Below are positions 1 through 8,416 of a stretch of DNA of 12,837 bases, in pieces (position 1 is the first letter of the stretch; each line of letters starts with the position of its first letter). The translations under genes and the position numbers were made by a program. The stretch is from CAYRFQ01 sp964423615 (lineage in GTDB: Bacteria > Planctomycetota > Planctomycetia > Gemmatales > Gemmataceae), in NCBI GenBank assembly GCA_964423615.1, contig CAYRFQ010000153.1, positions 1 to 12,837 on the forward strand. Reading direction: 5' to 3'. Below the pieces are notes generated by a model. That model searched no databases. It saw only the letters and a list, made by a program, of their open reading frames with translations, and was not told the DNA's origin.

Positions 1-57
1 AAATCTGACAGTGGGTTGCGCTGTCAAGAAAAAAGGAAGTGCAACAACTTCGATTTT

Positions 58-75
58 GCCACAACAACTTGTGGC
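58..75. other. Perfect inverted repeat just downstream of the toxin gene
   Basis: GCCACAA and TTGTGGC form a 7-bp stem around the 4-nt loop CAAC, 30 nt beyond the toxin stop codon. On the minus strand it would make a stable small hairpin in the 3' end of the toxin mRNA. No U-tract follows it in that direction, so it is not a standard intrinsic terminator. It could be a weak or Rho-assisted stop, or an mRNA-stabilising hairpin. The call as a structure is direct; any role is a guess. Confidence 0.35.
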
Positions 76-105
76 CAAACACTTTGCGGAAATCGCTACT
101 TCAGA

Positions 106-489
106 TCAGTAAAGTGTTACCCAGAAGAATAGCTCGTTAATATCCCCACTTGTATCACTCAACCACTTTTCCATGTCTTTTGAAAGCCCCTCCAGATAAC
201 GACGTTCAGCAAGTTTATCGGAATTCTCTCTCCCAGCCCTTTTGATGTAGCTGCGTATTCGATTAGCGACATAGTCGGTATAGCGTGGATGTCCCCCCTT
301 GTGACGTTTTTTATGCAGGTTCATTCCGTTTAATTTTCCATTGATGTCCCAGCCCTGCTTAGCCGCCTTTTCGAAGAATTTCTCTAGGTCGGGTATTGCA
401 GCCACGCTGACGGGGATCAGATGATGTTGAATGTGATTTATTTTTCTTTGCAAGTTCTTAATAGCCCCCCGTTTAAGGTCGCATGACAT
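106..489 (-). other. Toxin tip of the RHS protein: AHH-family (His-Me finger) nuclease domain
   Basis: These 127 codons after the DPLGL boundary are the variable effector part. The tip has QHHLIPV (His1223-His1224), then NGMNL (1255-1259), then KRHKGGHPRY (His1264, His1268). This order (HH-L/I-P, NG-x-N/x-L, HxxxHP-x-Y) matches the AHH nuclease family of the HNH/EndoVII superfamily, in which the paired and distal histidines are predicted to bind metal and cut nucleic acid. The first residue of the AHH triplet is Gln here rather than Ala. The predicted catalytic residues are all present, so the tip looks active. Hand counts give about 45% GC at 121-360 against about 52% at 3601-3720 in the conserved N-terminal part, a weak sign of tip exchange. 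Confidence 0.75.
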
Positions 490-3400
490 TAGACCTAAGG
501 GATCAATCCATGCCCAAGGATTTGGGCCATAACTATATAATTGAGTGCCGCCTGCAAGCCCAATCGGATCGATGCTCACGAATGACCCGTGAGTCGAATC
601 AAAGTACCGATAGCGTGAATACGACAGCCCTGTTTCCTCGTCATAATACTGCCCAGCAAACCGTAAAGGGTTAGGAACCTGCCCCGAGTGTATCGTCGAT
701 GTCGCGCCAAATTCATCATACGTGGCAGACCATTCAACTGTTCCTAACTCAGAAACTAACTCATGTGGTAGACCGACTGAATCCAGTTCATAAAAAAAAA
801 TGCTTCCCCCATAACTGGAGGCCAACGGTTCAAATGTCTCAGGACGAAAAACAAACTCATTCCACGATTCACCCACTTGTTCGCAGAGCAGTACGTCTTT
901 GTCCCAAGCAAAGACTTGTTTGGCTCCGTTTACCTCCTTTGAAACTCGCCGTCCTGTTGGATCGTACTCATAAGTCGCAACATCGCCATTTTGGTTGACC
1001 GCGCGGCGCAGTCGGCCAAACGAGTCCCATTGGAACAATGTTGTTTTCACGCCAATGGTACGGCGTACTAAAAACCCAGCCTGATCAAAAAGATATTCCT
1101 GTTGCTGAAACTCGGCAATCCGGTCATTTCGACTGGTTTGTCCCTTCTGGGTTAGCACTTCACCAGCTTGATCAGGATGGTGCTTCCTGCTAAAACCAGC
1201 CGTTGCGAATTCGGTCAGTCGCCCACGCGAGTCGTATGCAAAATGGACTTGTGATTGCGATCCTACAATTCGCCTATGAGAACGTGTCAATAAATTGCTA
1301 ACAGAGTCGTAATCAAATTGCCGGACAACTATTGGGCTGCTTCGTTTACTCAAAAACGATGATTTAATTCTCCCAAGTTGATCCCAGATGATCTCCCGTT
1401 CGAGTTGTCCCGCAAGCGATTCTTTTATGAGTTGGCCGGCCTTATCGTAACTCGCTTCTACAACCGGGTTATTATCAATCACAATCTGAAGAAGTTCATC
1501 GCATAGCCCATAAACAAACTCCACGCAGTGTTCTCGTGTGACCCGGCGTGTACGATTCCCCACTAGATCAAATTCATTTTGTACCTCAACGTCCCCCTGA
1601 GCCTCCCGTATAAGATTCCCTTCCTCGTCAAACTCGCGATTTATTAAGACCGAGCTGTTCTTCAACTCGATGATGTTGCCATTCGGATCGTATACGAATA
1701 GTTCCTTTTCGCTTATGGATGCCATTCTTTCCGTTACCTGTCCAACTTTGTCATAACTCATTTTGATGATACGACCAAGTGGATCACAGATGGTTTCAAC
1801 GTTTCCTGCTACATCGTATGTAAGTTTCGTTTGACCACCATAAAAATCTGTCTCTACACATATCCGGCCCAGTGGATCGCGTTCAAGCGAATAGGTTTCT
1901 CCTAATTCGTTAATCACCTCTATGAGGCGATCTTCAGTATCATGTTTGTAGAGAATTATCGAACCGTCTGGGTAGATAACACTGGCGAGTTGGTTCAAGC
2001 CTTCGTAGCCAAACCGTGTGATATTTCCATTTGCATCCTGAAAACTCGTAAGATTGTCATTGCAGTCATATTGATACGACACACTATTGCTCAACGGATC
2101 TGTGAGCCGTGTAACTCTCATCTTGCTATCATACTCGATTCGAAACGTACGATTGATGGGATCGGTTTGTTCGTAGATGCAACCAAATGCGTTCACTTTG
2201 GACGTCGACACTCCCCCGTTTGGATCACAGGTTTCCACGATTTGCCCGAACTTGTCATGCTTGTAAACTGTGACTCCTCCCGCGGGACTCACTGAACGAC
2301 ACATGTCACCCGCGTCGGTATAGTGAGAGAGCCATTCACCTCCTTTTGGGCTGTGAATTTTTCCCAACTTACCTTTATCGGTCCAATAATAGTTCCATGA
2401 ATTACCACATGCATCTGTAGCGATTGTTGGGAGGTTTGTTTCGGTAAACACTGAACTAAGTCTCGCTCCATTGGGGAGAGTAATCGCTGTGCTATTTCCT
2501 CGATCGTCATGTTCATAAGATGTTCGATTGCCGGACGGGTCGACAACAGCAATTGTGCGGCCCGTATCGTCGTACTCATACTCTGTAGTTCCCCCCATCG
2601 CGTCAACTTCTCGTATGGGGATGCCGTTCGCATTCAGAATGAGTGTGACAACACTCCCCAAGGAATCAGTGATCCTGATCTCACCCGGAATAAGCTCATA
2701 TTCGAAATGGTAGTTGTAAAGGCCCCCATCTCCCCAAGCGTGGATGCATTTGGCATTAGGCTGATCCGAGTCGTATTCATAGTAGAATGACAAACCATTC
2801 CGGTCAGTGTGCTGGATCAGGCGATGGTCGTTGTAGTCAAACCGATAGGCGTGATCGAGGGCATCATAGACGGCGATAAGGTCACCATGGCTGTTGTAAT
2901 CAAACTTGACCAACGGGTGGGAATACTTGTAGTCGGGGTGACGAAACTCCATCTCATAGATGCGCCCATTTTGCGACGTTACTTCGATGCAACGTCCTGC
3001 GCTTTCGCGGATCTCCTTTAAGCCATTTCTGTCTCGAACGTACTTCAGATAGTTTCCACAAAGATCACTTACCCGGTCGATAAGAACCACACGCTCGTCC
3101 CGTTCGAAGTCCGGAAATCGATAAACAAGACCAGCCTTTGTTTGAACCGTCAGAACTTCCTCTGTTCTCGCAAGGACAGCGCCATCGCAGAGCTCCATGA
3201 CTTTGGCAGTCTCATCGGGAAGGGATTCAAAGATCGTCGCTCCTGGTCCTCCGTCGTGGAAAGAAACAATCCCATCTTCGTCCAGTTCTAGACGGGCATC
3301 GGCAGGAGTCTCCCATCCGTATCCACACACTCCTTTGTAACTACTGTGGGATCCGTAATGACGATTCCATTCCAGCGGAATCCGCCCAGGAATGGAGAAA

Positions 3401-4092
3401 TCTTGTTGGTCGACCGTGACCTCTCCTGTCGTGATATTCACTGGCTCCGCGTGTAGCACCTTGCACTTGAGAAAACCAGGTTTCATGTTCTTGAACATTT
3501 TCTGCCTGGCTTCTCGAAAACTTTTTCTCAGACGGGCGACTACCTTGCTCTTGGCCAGTTTCTTCATGGCCTTTCCAAGGGCCGCGAACCCGAACTTGGC
3601 CGCTATGCCCATCGCCGATATTGTTGGTGGACCACCGATCGTGACTGGAGGCCCACCGGGAATTGGCAGCACAACGCTCGTCGGTAACACAAAAGACTTA
3701 GTTTGACTTTTTTTCTTTGCCCGTGGATATGGGGGACTCCCAATGCACTGACAACTTGCCGAAGGACTCGAGAGGTGACTCGCTGGTTCACCTTCAAACG
3801 TTACTGTCTGACTGCCCATGAACATTTCAGATTCGTTCGCGACAGGCAGCTTGATAAAACTCCCGCCAAGGGGAATGTGAGGCGGCAGACACTTCCCACT
3901 CGTTCCAGCGGTCGCCCGTGGGAGGCCATTGACCGAAATCGTCGACCCAACCACCGGCACATAATCAAATGGGTCGATCAAGAACCCAATGTGAGGGTGA
4001 GGTATTGGCAAAGGAGGAGCCGGAGGAGGTGGCTGAACGATGTGTACATCGACCCCGATCACCGGATCAAAATGTTTGGCCGCAATCGTCAT
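106..4092 (-). CDS. PAAR-like RHS/YD-repeat polymorphic toxin with C-terminal AHH-type nuclease
   Basis: Predicted contact-dependent antibacterial effector of about 1328 residues. Residues about 8-125 form a Pro/Cys-rich PAAR-like module, which would cap a secretion spike. A basic amphipathic stretch follows (about 160-205). A DUF6531-like segment then starts at PVNITTGE (217-224), which fits the PVxxxxGE motif linked to N-terminal autocleavage in RHS effectors. Many YD repeats (forms such as YEYDDTGR and FGYEGLNQL) fill about 400-1140 and should build the hollow RHS shell. The RHS core (about 1143-1201) carries DPIGL and ends in DPLGL, the usual C-terminal self-cleavage boundary. The last 127 residues are the toxin tip. 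The start chosen is MTIAAKHFDP at 4092, because it has AGGAGG 10 nt upstream and overlaps the preceding stop as ATGA; an in-frame ATG at 4128 would give 1340 residues. Domain calls come from reading motifs, not from a search. The delivery apparatus (T6SS or related) is not in the window. Confidence 0.92.
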   Translation of the reverse strand: MTIAAKHFDPVIGVDVHIVQPPPPAPPLPIPHPHIGFLIDPFDYVPVVGSTISVNGLPRATAGTSGKCLPPHIPLGGSFIKLPVANESEMFMGSQTVTFEGEPASHLSSPSASCQCIGSPPYPRAKKKSQTKSFVLPTSVVLPIPGGPPVTIGGPPTISAMGIAAKFGFAALGKAMKKLAKSKVVARLRKSFREARQKMFKNMKPGFLKCKVLHAEPVNITTGEVTVDQQDFSIPGRIPLEWNRHYGSHSSYKGVCGYGWETPADARLELDEDGIVSFHDGGPGATIFESLPDETAKVMELCDGAVLARTEEVLTVQTKAGLVYRFPDFERDERVVLIDRVSDLCGNYLKYVRDRNGLKEIRESAGRCIEVTSQNGRIYEMEFRHPDYKYSHPLVKFDYNSHGDLIAVYDALDHAYRFDYNDHRLIQHTDRNGLSFYYEYDSDQPNAKCIHAWGDGGLYNYHFEYELIPGEIRITDSLGSVVTLILNANGIPIREVDAMGGTTEYEYDDTGRTIAVVDPSGNRTSYEHDDRGNSTAITLPNGARLSSVFTETNLPTIATDACGNSWNYYWTDKGKLGKIHSPKGGEWLSHYTDAGDMCRSVSPAGGVTVYKHDKFGQIVETCDPNGGVSTSKVNAFGCIYEQTDPINRTFRIEYDSKMRVTRLTDPLSNSVSYQYDCNDNLTSFQDANGNITRFGYEGLNQLASVIYPDGSIILYKHDTEDRLIEVINELGETYSLERDPLGRICVETDFYGGQTKLTYDVAGNVETICDPLGRIIKMSYDKVGQVTERMASISEKELFVYDPNGNIIELKNSSVLINREFDEEGNLIREAQGDVEVQNEFDLVGNRTRRVTREHCVEFVYGLCDELLQIVIDNNPVVEASYDKAGQLIKESLAGQLEREIIWDQLGRIKSSFLSKRSSPIVVRQFDYDSVSNLLTRSHRRIVGSQSQVHFAYDSRGRLTEFATAGFSRKHHPDQAGEVLTQKGQTSRNDRIAEFQQQEYLFDQAGFLVRRTIGVKTTLFQWDSFGRLRRAVNQNGDVATYEYDPTGRRVSKEVNGAKQVFAWDKDVLLCEQVGESWNEFVFRPETFEPLASSYGGSIFFYELDSVGLPHELVSELGTVEWSATYDEFGATSTIHSGQVPNPLRFAGQYYDEETGLSYSRYRYFDSTHGSFVSIDPIGLAGGTQLYSYGPNPWAWIDPLGLMSCDLKRGAIKNLQRKINHIQHHLIPVSVAAIPDLEKFFEKAAKQGWDINGKLNGMNLHKKRHKGGHPRYTDYVANRIRSYIKRAGRENSDKLAERRYLEGLSKDMEKWLSDTSGDINELFFWVTLY

Positions 4093-4108
4093 GACTTTCC
4101 TGCCTCCT
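4089..4108 (-). promoter_or_regulatory. Shine-Dalgarno and ATGA stop-start overlap coupling the TPR and toxin genes
   Basis: Read on the minus strand, AGGAGG (4108-4103) sits 10 nt before ATG (4092-4090). That ATG shares bases with the TGA stop of the TPR gene (4091-4089), giving ATGA. This strong site decides the toxin start at 4092 over the in-frame ATG at 4128. It implies translational coupling, so the TPR protein and the effector should be made together. Confidence 0.85.
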
Positions 4109-5567
4109 GGTCGAGACGTTTTTCCCAATCCGGGCCCACGAGGTTTTCCATCCTTTGGCGAATTTCATCCGTATACTTTCGGAATTGAGAGCGTTTGCAC
4201 AGACGCAATAAAATTTGACCGACGTAGTGGAGAGTCGAGTTTTCAATGACCTCTTTGTAATCCACCGTTTTCTTGTCGACTTCGTTGTGGATAGTCGAGG
4301 TTTCACTACCTGCTTCAGACTCCTTCTTTTCTTTGTCCTTCTTTTCACTCACTTTCTTGAGTGTCTCGCCGACGACCAAAGCGTTCTGGGCACATTCCCA
4401 AGCGTTCTCCCAGGACTGTTGTTGCTGGTGACAATAACTGGCCATTCGCCAGCCTTCGATCGCCATACGGTATCCGTGACCGGGAGTAAGCTGGTCTTCG
4501 TGATCCAAAGCGAACTTCGCCGACTCTTCATAGACTGTCGCTGCTTCGACGAATTTCTTCTCGCTGACCAGAACGCTCCCTTCCGCGAAACGCGGGGGAA
4601 TGACCAAACTGGCTCCGACTGGGTCTTCTTGCTTGACTGCCTCGATCGCAACTTGGGTCGCTTTGCGATATGCCTCCAACGTATCGTGGATTTGTTTCGC
4701 TCCCAAATAAGTGGCACCAAGTGCCATGTAGATTGTTACTTGGAGGTGGGACCAGTTGTGCTCTTCCGCGATTGCCAAAGCAGCTTGACCGGCTTTCTTG
4801 GCCTCCGTTAGATCGTTGCGTGTCGCTGCGTTGGACAACGCAACAAAGTGCCGCCGAAATGTGTGACCAGGTCCGCTTCCTTCGGCCTCGTTTGCTAGTT
4901 CCGTATAAACACCTGGAATATTCAAATCCCGCGAAACGCTAACTTCAAAAGGCGACTGTTCCGGAGTCGTGTCTTGCAAGAGAACTGTGAACACTCTCTG
5001 CGTTTCTTCTGCGGCCAGTTCTTCCAGAATTGGGGTTGGGAGTTCATCCAGAACTATAAACCGCATGTGTTCTGAATTCTTAGTTTGGATTAGGCCTAGC
5101 AACCAATCAGACCAGGCAAGTGGTGAGGAAATCGTTGTAGGCGTCAGAGCCACTGCAAGATGTTCCATCAGGTCGGAGTAATGGCTCTGGAAGGAACTGC
5201 AAACATCAACAAACCACTGAGCGTCTTTGAATTTTTCAGCAGACAAGTCTTCGGGTGGCTTCCACGCTGTATCGAGACCAGCATTTGACAACTCGTCACG
5301 AGACTCTTCCAATTGTCGTTGGAGCGATTGGACGAGGAGGTGTGCGTAATCTTGGGGATTGTCTAATGGGATATCAAAAAGGACGAACAAATCCGGGATG
5401 TCCCCACCGCCATTCCTCTGAACCTCGAGGAAGAGCTCGACATAACGCAGCGTTTCATCGTCTCCCAACCAACGCAAGAGCCGTAGCTCGGGGTTGGTCA
5501 CAAACTCGTTCCAGAGAATGGCCAACTCTTCAATTCTGCGTTCGACGGCATTCTTCGGTCGTCCCAT
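4089..5567 (-). CDS. TPR protein, candidate chaperone or adaptor for the RHS effector
   Basis: About 492 residues from this start, with no signal peptide or membrane helix, so probably cytoplasmic. Numbering here uses the longer 504-residue form. The N-terminal part (about 20-60) is helical, with RRIEELAILWNEF and LLRWLGDDE. The middle contains WFVDVCSSF and PLAWSDWLLGLI. Residues about 247-415 show helix-turn-helix repeats of TPR type (KKAGQAALAIAEEHNWSHLQ, then YLGAKQIHDTLEAYRKA, then KKFVEAATVYEESAKFA). A very charged Lys/Glu segment follows at about 416-432, and the C-terminus ends in a helical stretch with LVGPDWEKRL. The gene ends in an ATGA overlap with the PAAR-RHS toxin, the usual position for effector-specific adaptors. 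I recognise no EagR, DUF4123 or DUF2169 adaptor motif, so the adaptor role is inference from context. ATG 5567 is chosen because a weak GAGAG lies about 9 nt upstream; ATG 5603 has no visible ribosome site. Confidence 0.85.
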   Translation of the reverse strand: MGRPKNAVERRIEELAILWNEFVTNPELRLLRWLGDDETLRYVELFLEVQRNGGGDIPDLFVLFDIPLDNPQDYAHLLVQSLQRQLEESRDELSNAGLDTAWKPPEDLSAEKFKDAQWFVDVCSSFQSHYSDLMEHLAVALTPTTISSPLAWSDWLLGLIQTKNSEHMRFIVLDELPTPILEELAAEETQRVFTVLLQDTTPEQSPFEVSVSRDLNIPGVYTELANEAEGSGPGHTFRRHFVALSNAATRNDLTEAKKAGQAALAIAEEHNWSHLQVTIYMALGATYLGAKQIHDTLEAYRKATQVAIEAVKQEDPVGASLVIPPRFAEGSVLVSEKKFVEAATVYEESAKFALDHEDQLTPGHGYRMAIEGWRMASYCHQQQQSWENAWECAQNALVVGETLKKVSEKKDKEKKESEAGSETSTIHNEVDKKTVDYKEVIENSTLHYVGQILLRLCKRSQFRKYTDEIRQRMENLVGPDWEKRLDQEAGKS

Positions 5568-5733
5568 ATCCGTATTCTCTCGACCATATTGCTCAAGGTG
5601 CATCCCGTGGAGAAAATGTAAAACTGCAAAAGTGATGTCCGAGAGGGCGAGTCATCTTTTTTTGAAGCAAAGCCGACCGAGCAAACAGACCATCGACATT
5701 GTTATACGAAGACTTCCTCTGTTTTGTTGGGTA

Positions 5734-6333
5734 TCAGCATTTCGCAACAGTTTCCTCCTCTACTGTTAGTTTGCAACTCGGGGACGATGAGTTCAAGATT
5801 TCCTTTGCTGCCTCGAATATAGCTTTTGGGGTAAGGTCAAGCCCATGGATGATAATTGTAACGGATCGGGGCCCCTGGCCACGGACATCCTTAACACGGC
5901 CATCCGGATGAGATACGAATTCAACACCTATAAGCTCTAACACAAGAACTGCGGAGATGGAGAGTCCGACCTCATTGCGCGCACTCTTGATTGTCAGACC
6001 TCTTACATCATCCCATCTTACGAACAGTCCATGTACTCGGAGATCGCGAACTCCTTCCGAATCAATAACAACTTTCGTTCCTCGGTCTGTCGCTCGTTTG
6101 ACGAAGTACCATGCTCCCCAAAAGCATACGAGGATGGCCAAACCCAGGAAAGTAACAATAACTATTCCACCAACACTCCAAACGATGCTTGTGGAGAAAA
6201 CATCAGTAAAGAGTATCCAAAGGAAAAGCGATGTTAAGATCCCAAAAACAAGCACCCCGAACAGTGCTCGGACAACGCTGTAATGTAGTTCAAGGCGGCG
6301 TGTTTTCCCATCTTCCAAAATCGTCGAGGTCAT
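5734..6333 (-). CDS. Two-helix membrane protein with bacterial PH-like domain (first of two in the locus)
   Basis: 199 residues with no recognised name. Two hydrophobic spans (about 20-42 and 49-78) form a hairpin in the inner membrane, with a basic RR before the first. A soluble domain follows (about 86-182): strand KVVIDSEGVRD, then LFVRWDDVRGL, a Val/Ile-rich strand pair, and a closing helix GLDLTPKAIFEAAKEIL. The D-x-EG ... W-D-D-V pattern is typical of bPH-like domains and of small STM3941-like inner-membrane proteins. The start is supported by AAGGAG 7 nt upstream. It begins 68 nt after the HEAT gene ends and stops 130-166 nt before the TPR gene, so it probably shares their transcript. 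It has the same architecture as 10809-11480. Possible roles include a membrane sensor, a scaffold or an orphan immunity protein; nothing in the sequence chooses among them. Confidence 0.85.
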   Translation of the reverse strand: MTSTILEDGKTRRLELHYSVVRALFGVLVFGILTSLFLWILFTDVFSTSIVWSVGGIVIVTFLGLAILVCFWGAWYFVKRATDRGTKVVIDSEGVRDLRVHGLFVRWDDVRGLTIKSARNEVGLSISAVLVLELIGVEFVSHPDGRVKDVRGQGPRSVTIIIHGLDLTPKAIFEAAKEILNSSSPSCKLTVEEETVAKC

Positions 6334-6401
6334 CTTTCAGCTCCTTGGTGTTTTGGCCTCAACTCCTTTCCTCTCGGACAGACAAAACTTATCGTGGCGA
6401 G

Positions 6402-8225
6402 TCAGCCCGGGCATGAACTCTTGCCCTCTATCAAGGCTTGGCTGTCTGCGGGAGCAATCCGTTGCAAGGCCTTGAAAGCCGCTTCTCGAATCCATCGGAG
6501 CTTATCTTCTCGGGCTGTTTGAACCAGAGATGGAATGGCGGCTTCAGCCTTGGCACCAATTTGGCCCAGGATTGTGATTGCTGCCTCGCGCTGAGTTCGG
6601 CGTCCCGACGATAAGGCCTCAGCCAAGGCCGGGACAGCTGGTGCCCCAACTCGGACCAACGCATCGACAAGTATGGGACTCACTCGCTGTGCTTGCTTCA
6701 GCGTATCGAAAAGGGTGGCAATGGCAGGCTCGACCGCAGGATTGTTCTGCCAATAAGGGTCGATGCTGTCCAAGGAGTCCGCCGCCGCTTTCCGCACGAC
6801 TCCGTTCTCATCAATCAACGCCTTCACGAGGACAGGGCACCCTTCTTTTCCCAACGGCCCGAGTTTCTTAAAACAACGAACGGCTTCGAGACGAACTCGC
6901 CAACTCTTGTCTGGAACAGATTCGATCAACACGGTCATCGTCTCGGGTGATGCTAAGATCGTCTCAGCCGATGCGAGACCGATTTCCCCGATGACGCGAA
7001 TTGCTCCGCACCGAGCCAATTCCATCCGCTCCACATCCTCCACCAGATTGCGGATGAACCACTCCAGACTGTGAAGGGCTTTTTCTGGCTCACGCCTCAA
7101 CTCATCAAGATTCACCCGCTCCTTCATGAAGGGCTCCAGGTGTTGGGGGATGCTCCGCCAATCCAGAGCCTTGACCTTCTTCTCAAGCCATTGTTGGATT
7201 TGTTCGAAGTCATGGAGCCGAAGGAATTCCAAAAGGAGAGGTATCGCCGCGTCGCTCGTGTGAGCCAGAGCCTCGATCGCTGCTTCGCGGACGCGTTCAT
7301 CCCGATCAAGGAGAAGTTGAAAAAGGGTCGGAATGGCGGACTCGGTTCCAGGCCCCATTCGAGCCAGACACCTCGCTGCCGAACACCTCACTTCAGCATC
7401 CCAATCCGCCAGATCGAGTATGAGGCCAGGCAATGCCGATTGCGGAATAGTTCCGATTGCGGCTAGAGCCTCTCCGACTGCCCTCCGAACGTGGACCTTG
7501 TCGCACGTCAGTTCTTTCGCGAGGACAGACACTGCCTCTTCTGCGTCGGGACCAATGTGTTCAAAGACCCGTGCGAGCAAGCATTGTCGGGTGTCGCTTT
7601 TTTCGTCCGAGAAGGCCTTATTGAGTGCTGGCACTGCCCGTTTGCCAAGCCGGACCAAGAGTGCATGAGCCTCTTGCTGCACGTCGAGGGATCGTGAACC
7701 CAAGTTCCTGATTTTCTTTTCGATTAAGCTCTGGACTCGCGGGTGGAGTGGCCACTGCGGATCAATTTGCCCCAAGCTCTCTTCGGCCGCTTTACGAACA
7801 GCAGGCTGTTTATCAACGAGCAGCGGCACAAGAGTCGGGATAGCCTGGGATGCCGTCGCCCCAAGTTCCCCGAAGGTCACCACGGCCGCTTCACGAACGT
7901 GTGAGTCCCCGTTCATGGTTTGTTGAATAAGGTGCCCGAACGGTGGGTCAGGCAAGGGCGGAGGATTCAGCTTGTCGTTTTCGGGCACTGCCGTAGTTCT
8001 CGTCTCCCCGTTCTTGCCTTCTCGGAAGGCTTCTTGGTTCGGGTCGACCATTCCTCTCGAGTCCTGTCGATCCGTCGCCTGAAAAGAGGTACATTGAGCA
8101 TTCCCAAAGTGTCGACTCTGACTTGTCGCGTGATCACTATTGGGAAGTGAGTTGGAATCTGATCTGGGAGCCGTTGCCGCACTACTTTTGCCAAACCATG
8201 TCCAGAATTGAAGCCACTCAAACAT
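6402..8225 (-). CDS. HEAT-repeat protein
   Basis: 607 residues. After an aromatic-rich N-terminus (MFEWLQFWTWFGK) and a polar, probably disordered linker to about residue 95, the protein is almost all HEAT/PBS-lyase-type helical repeats. Examples are HVREAAVVTFGELG, AVRKAAEESLGQID, HVRRAVGEALAAIG, EVRCSAARCLARMG, RVREAAIEALAHT, RVRLEAVRCFKKLG and IREAAFKALQRIA. An insert without clear repeats spans about 335-400. Such alpha-solenoids are protein-binding scaffolds; no catalytic motif is visible. There is no cleavable signal, so it is probably cytoplasmic, perhaps touching the membrane through its N-terminus. The start has a strong site, AGGAGGTG, at 8237-8230. The bPH-like membrane gene follows after 68 nt, suggesting a shared transcript. 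IDPQW (154-158) and IDPYW (488-492) mark two related modules about 334 residues apart. Confidence 0.92.
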   Translation of the reverse strand: MFEWLQFWTWFGKSSAATAPRSDSNSLPNSDHATSQSRHFGNAQCTSFQATDRQDSRGMVDPNQEAFREGKNGETRTTAVPENDKLNPPPLPDPPFGHLIQQTMNGDSHVREAAVVTFGELGATASQAIPTLVPLLVDKQPAVRKAAEESLGQIDPQWPLHPRVQSLIEKKIRNLGSRSLDVQQEAHALLVRLGKRAVPALNKAFSDEKSDTRQCLLARVFEHIGPDAEEAVSVLAKELTCDKVHVRRAVGEALAAIGTIPQSALPGLILDLADWDAEVRCSAARCLARMGPGTESAIPTLFQLLLDRDERVREAAIEALAHTSDAAIPLLLEFLRLHDFEQIQQWLEKKVKALDWRSIPQHLEPFMKERVNLDELRREPEKALHSLEWFIRNLVEDVERMELARCGAIRVIGEIGLASAETILASPETMTVLIESVPDKSWRVRLEAVRCFKKLGPLGKEGCPVLVKALIDENGVVRKAAADSLDSIDPYWQNNPAVEPAIATLFDTLKQAQRVSPILVDALVRVGAPAVPALAEALSSGRRTQREAAITILGQIGAKAEAAIPSLVQTAREDKLRWIREAAFKALQRIAPADSQALIEGKSSCPG

Positions 8226-8331
8226 AATTCACCTCCTGAGCTTACACAGATAGGCGAACAAGACCTCGATGGCGTGACGAAGTGGCCGTTCACAAGCAAT
8301 ACACAATCACTTTGTCACCTACAACCAGTTA

Positions 8332-8352
8332 GCTCTTGAAACAAACAAGAGC
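8332..8352. other. Perfect inverted repeat between the WD40 remnant and the HEAT gene
   Basis: GCTCTTG and CAAGAGC form a 7-bp stem around a 7-nt A-rich (plus strand) loop. It lies 65 nt after the remnant's stop and 107 nt before the HEAT start. Neither strand has a U-tract directly after the stem, so it is a poor match to an intrinsic terminator. It may mark a transcript boundary or be a protein-binding dyad. The rest of 8226-8416 shows only the HEAT ribosome-binding site and no convincing promoter. Confidence 0.3.
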
Positions 8353-8416
8353 AAACCGCCACCTCGTCGAGACCGTTCGGTTCAGTCATTCCTTCCGAGA
8401 TCCTGATCCTCCCAAT

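Noticed and set aside
22..27. Perfect TTGACA on the minus strand, a possible -35 box for a downstream gene
   Set aside because: The -10 position would fall at or beyond the window edge, and the sequence is also part of a small inverted repeat (6-11 with 21-26), so a promoter cannot be supported.
483..4188. Several plus-strand open frames (for example 483-674, 699-998, 1942-2295, 3392-3706, 3703-4188)
   Set aside because: They lie wholly or almost wholly antisense to the RHS gene, lack ribosome sites and domain character, and are shadows of its repeats.
4215..4811. 198-codon plus-strand frame over the TPR gene
   Set aside because: It is hydrophobic only because it is the complement of Lys/Glu-rich TPR codons. 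There is no ribosome site, and the minus-strand TPR frame is clearly the coding one.
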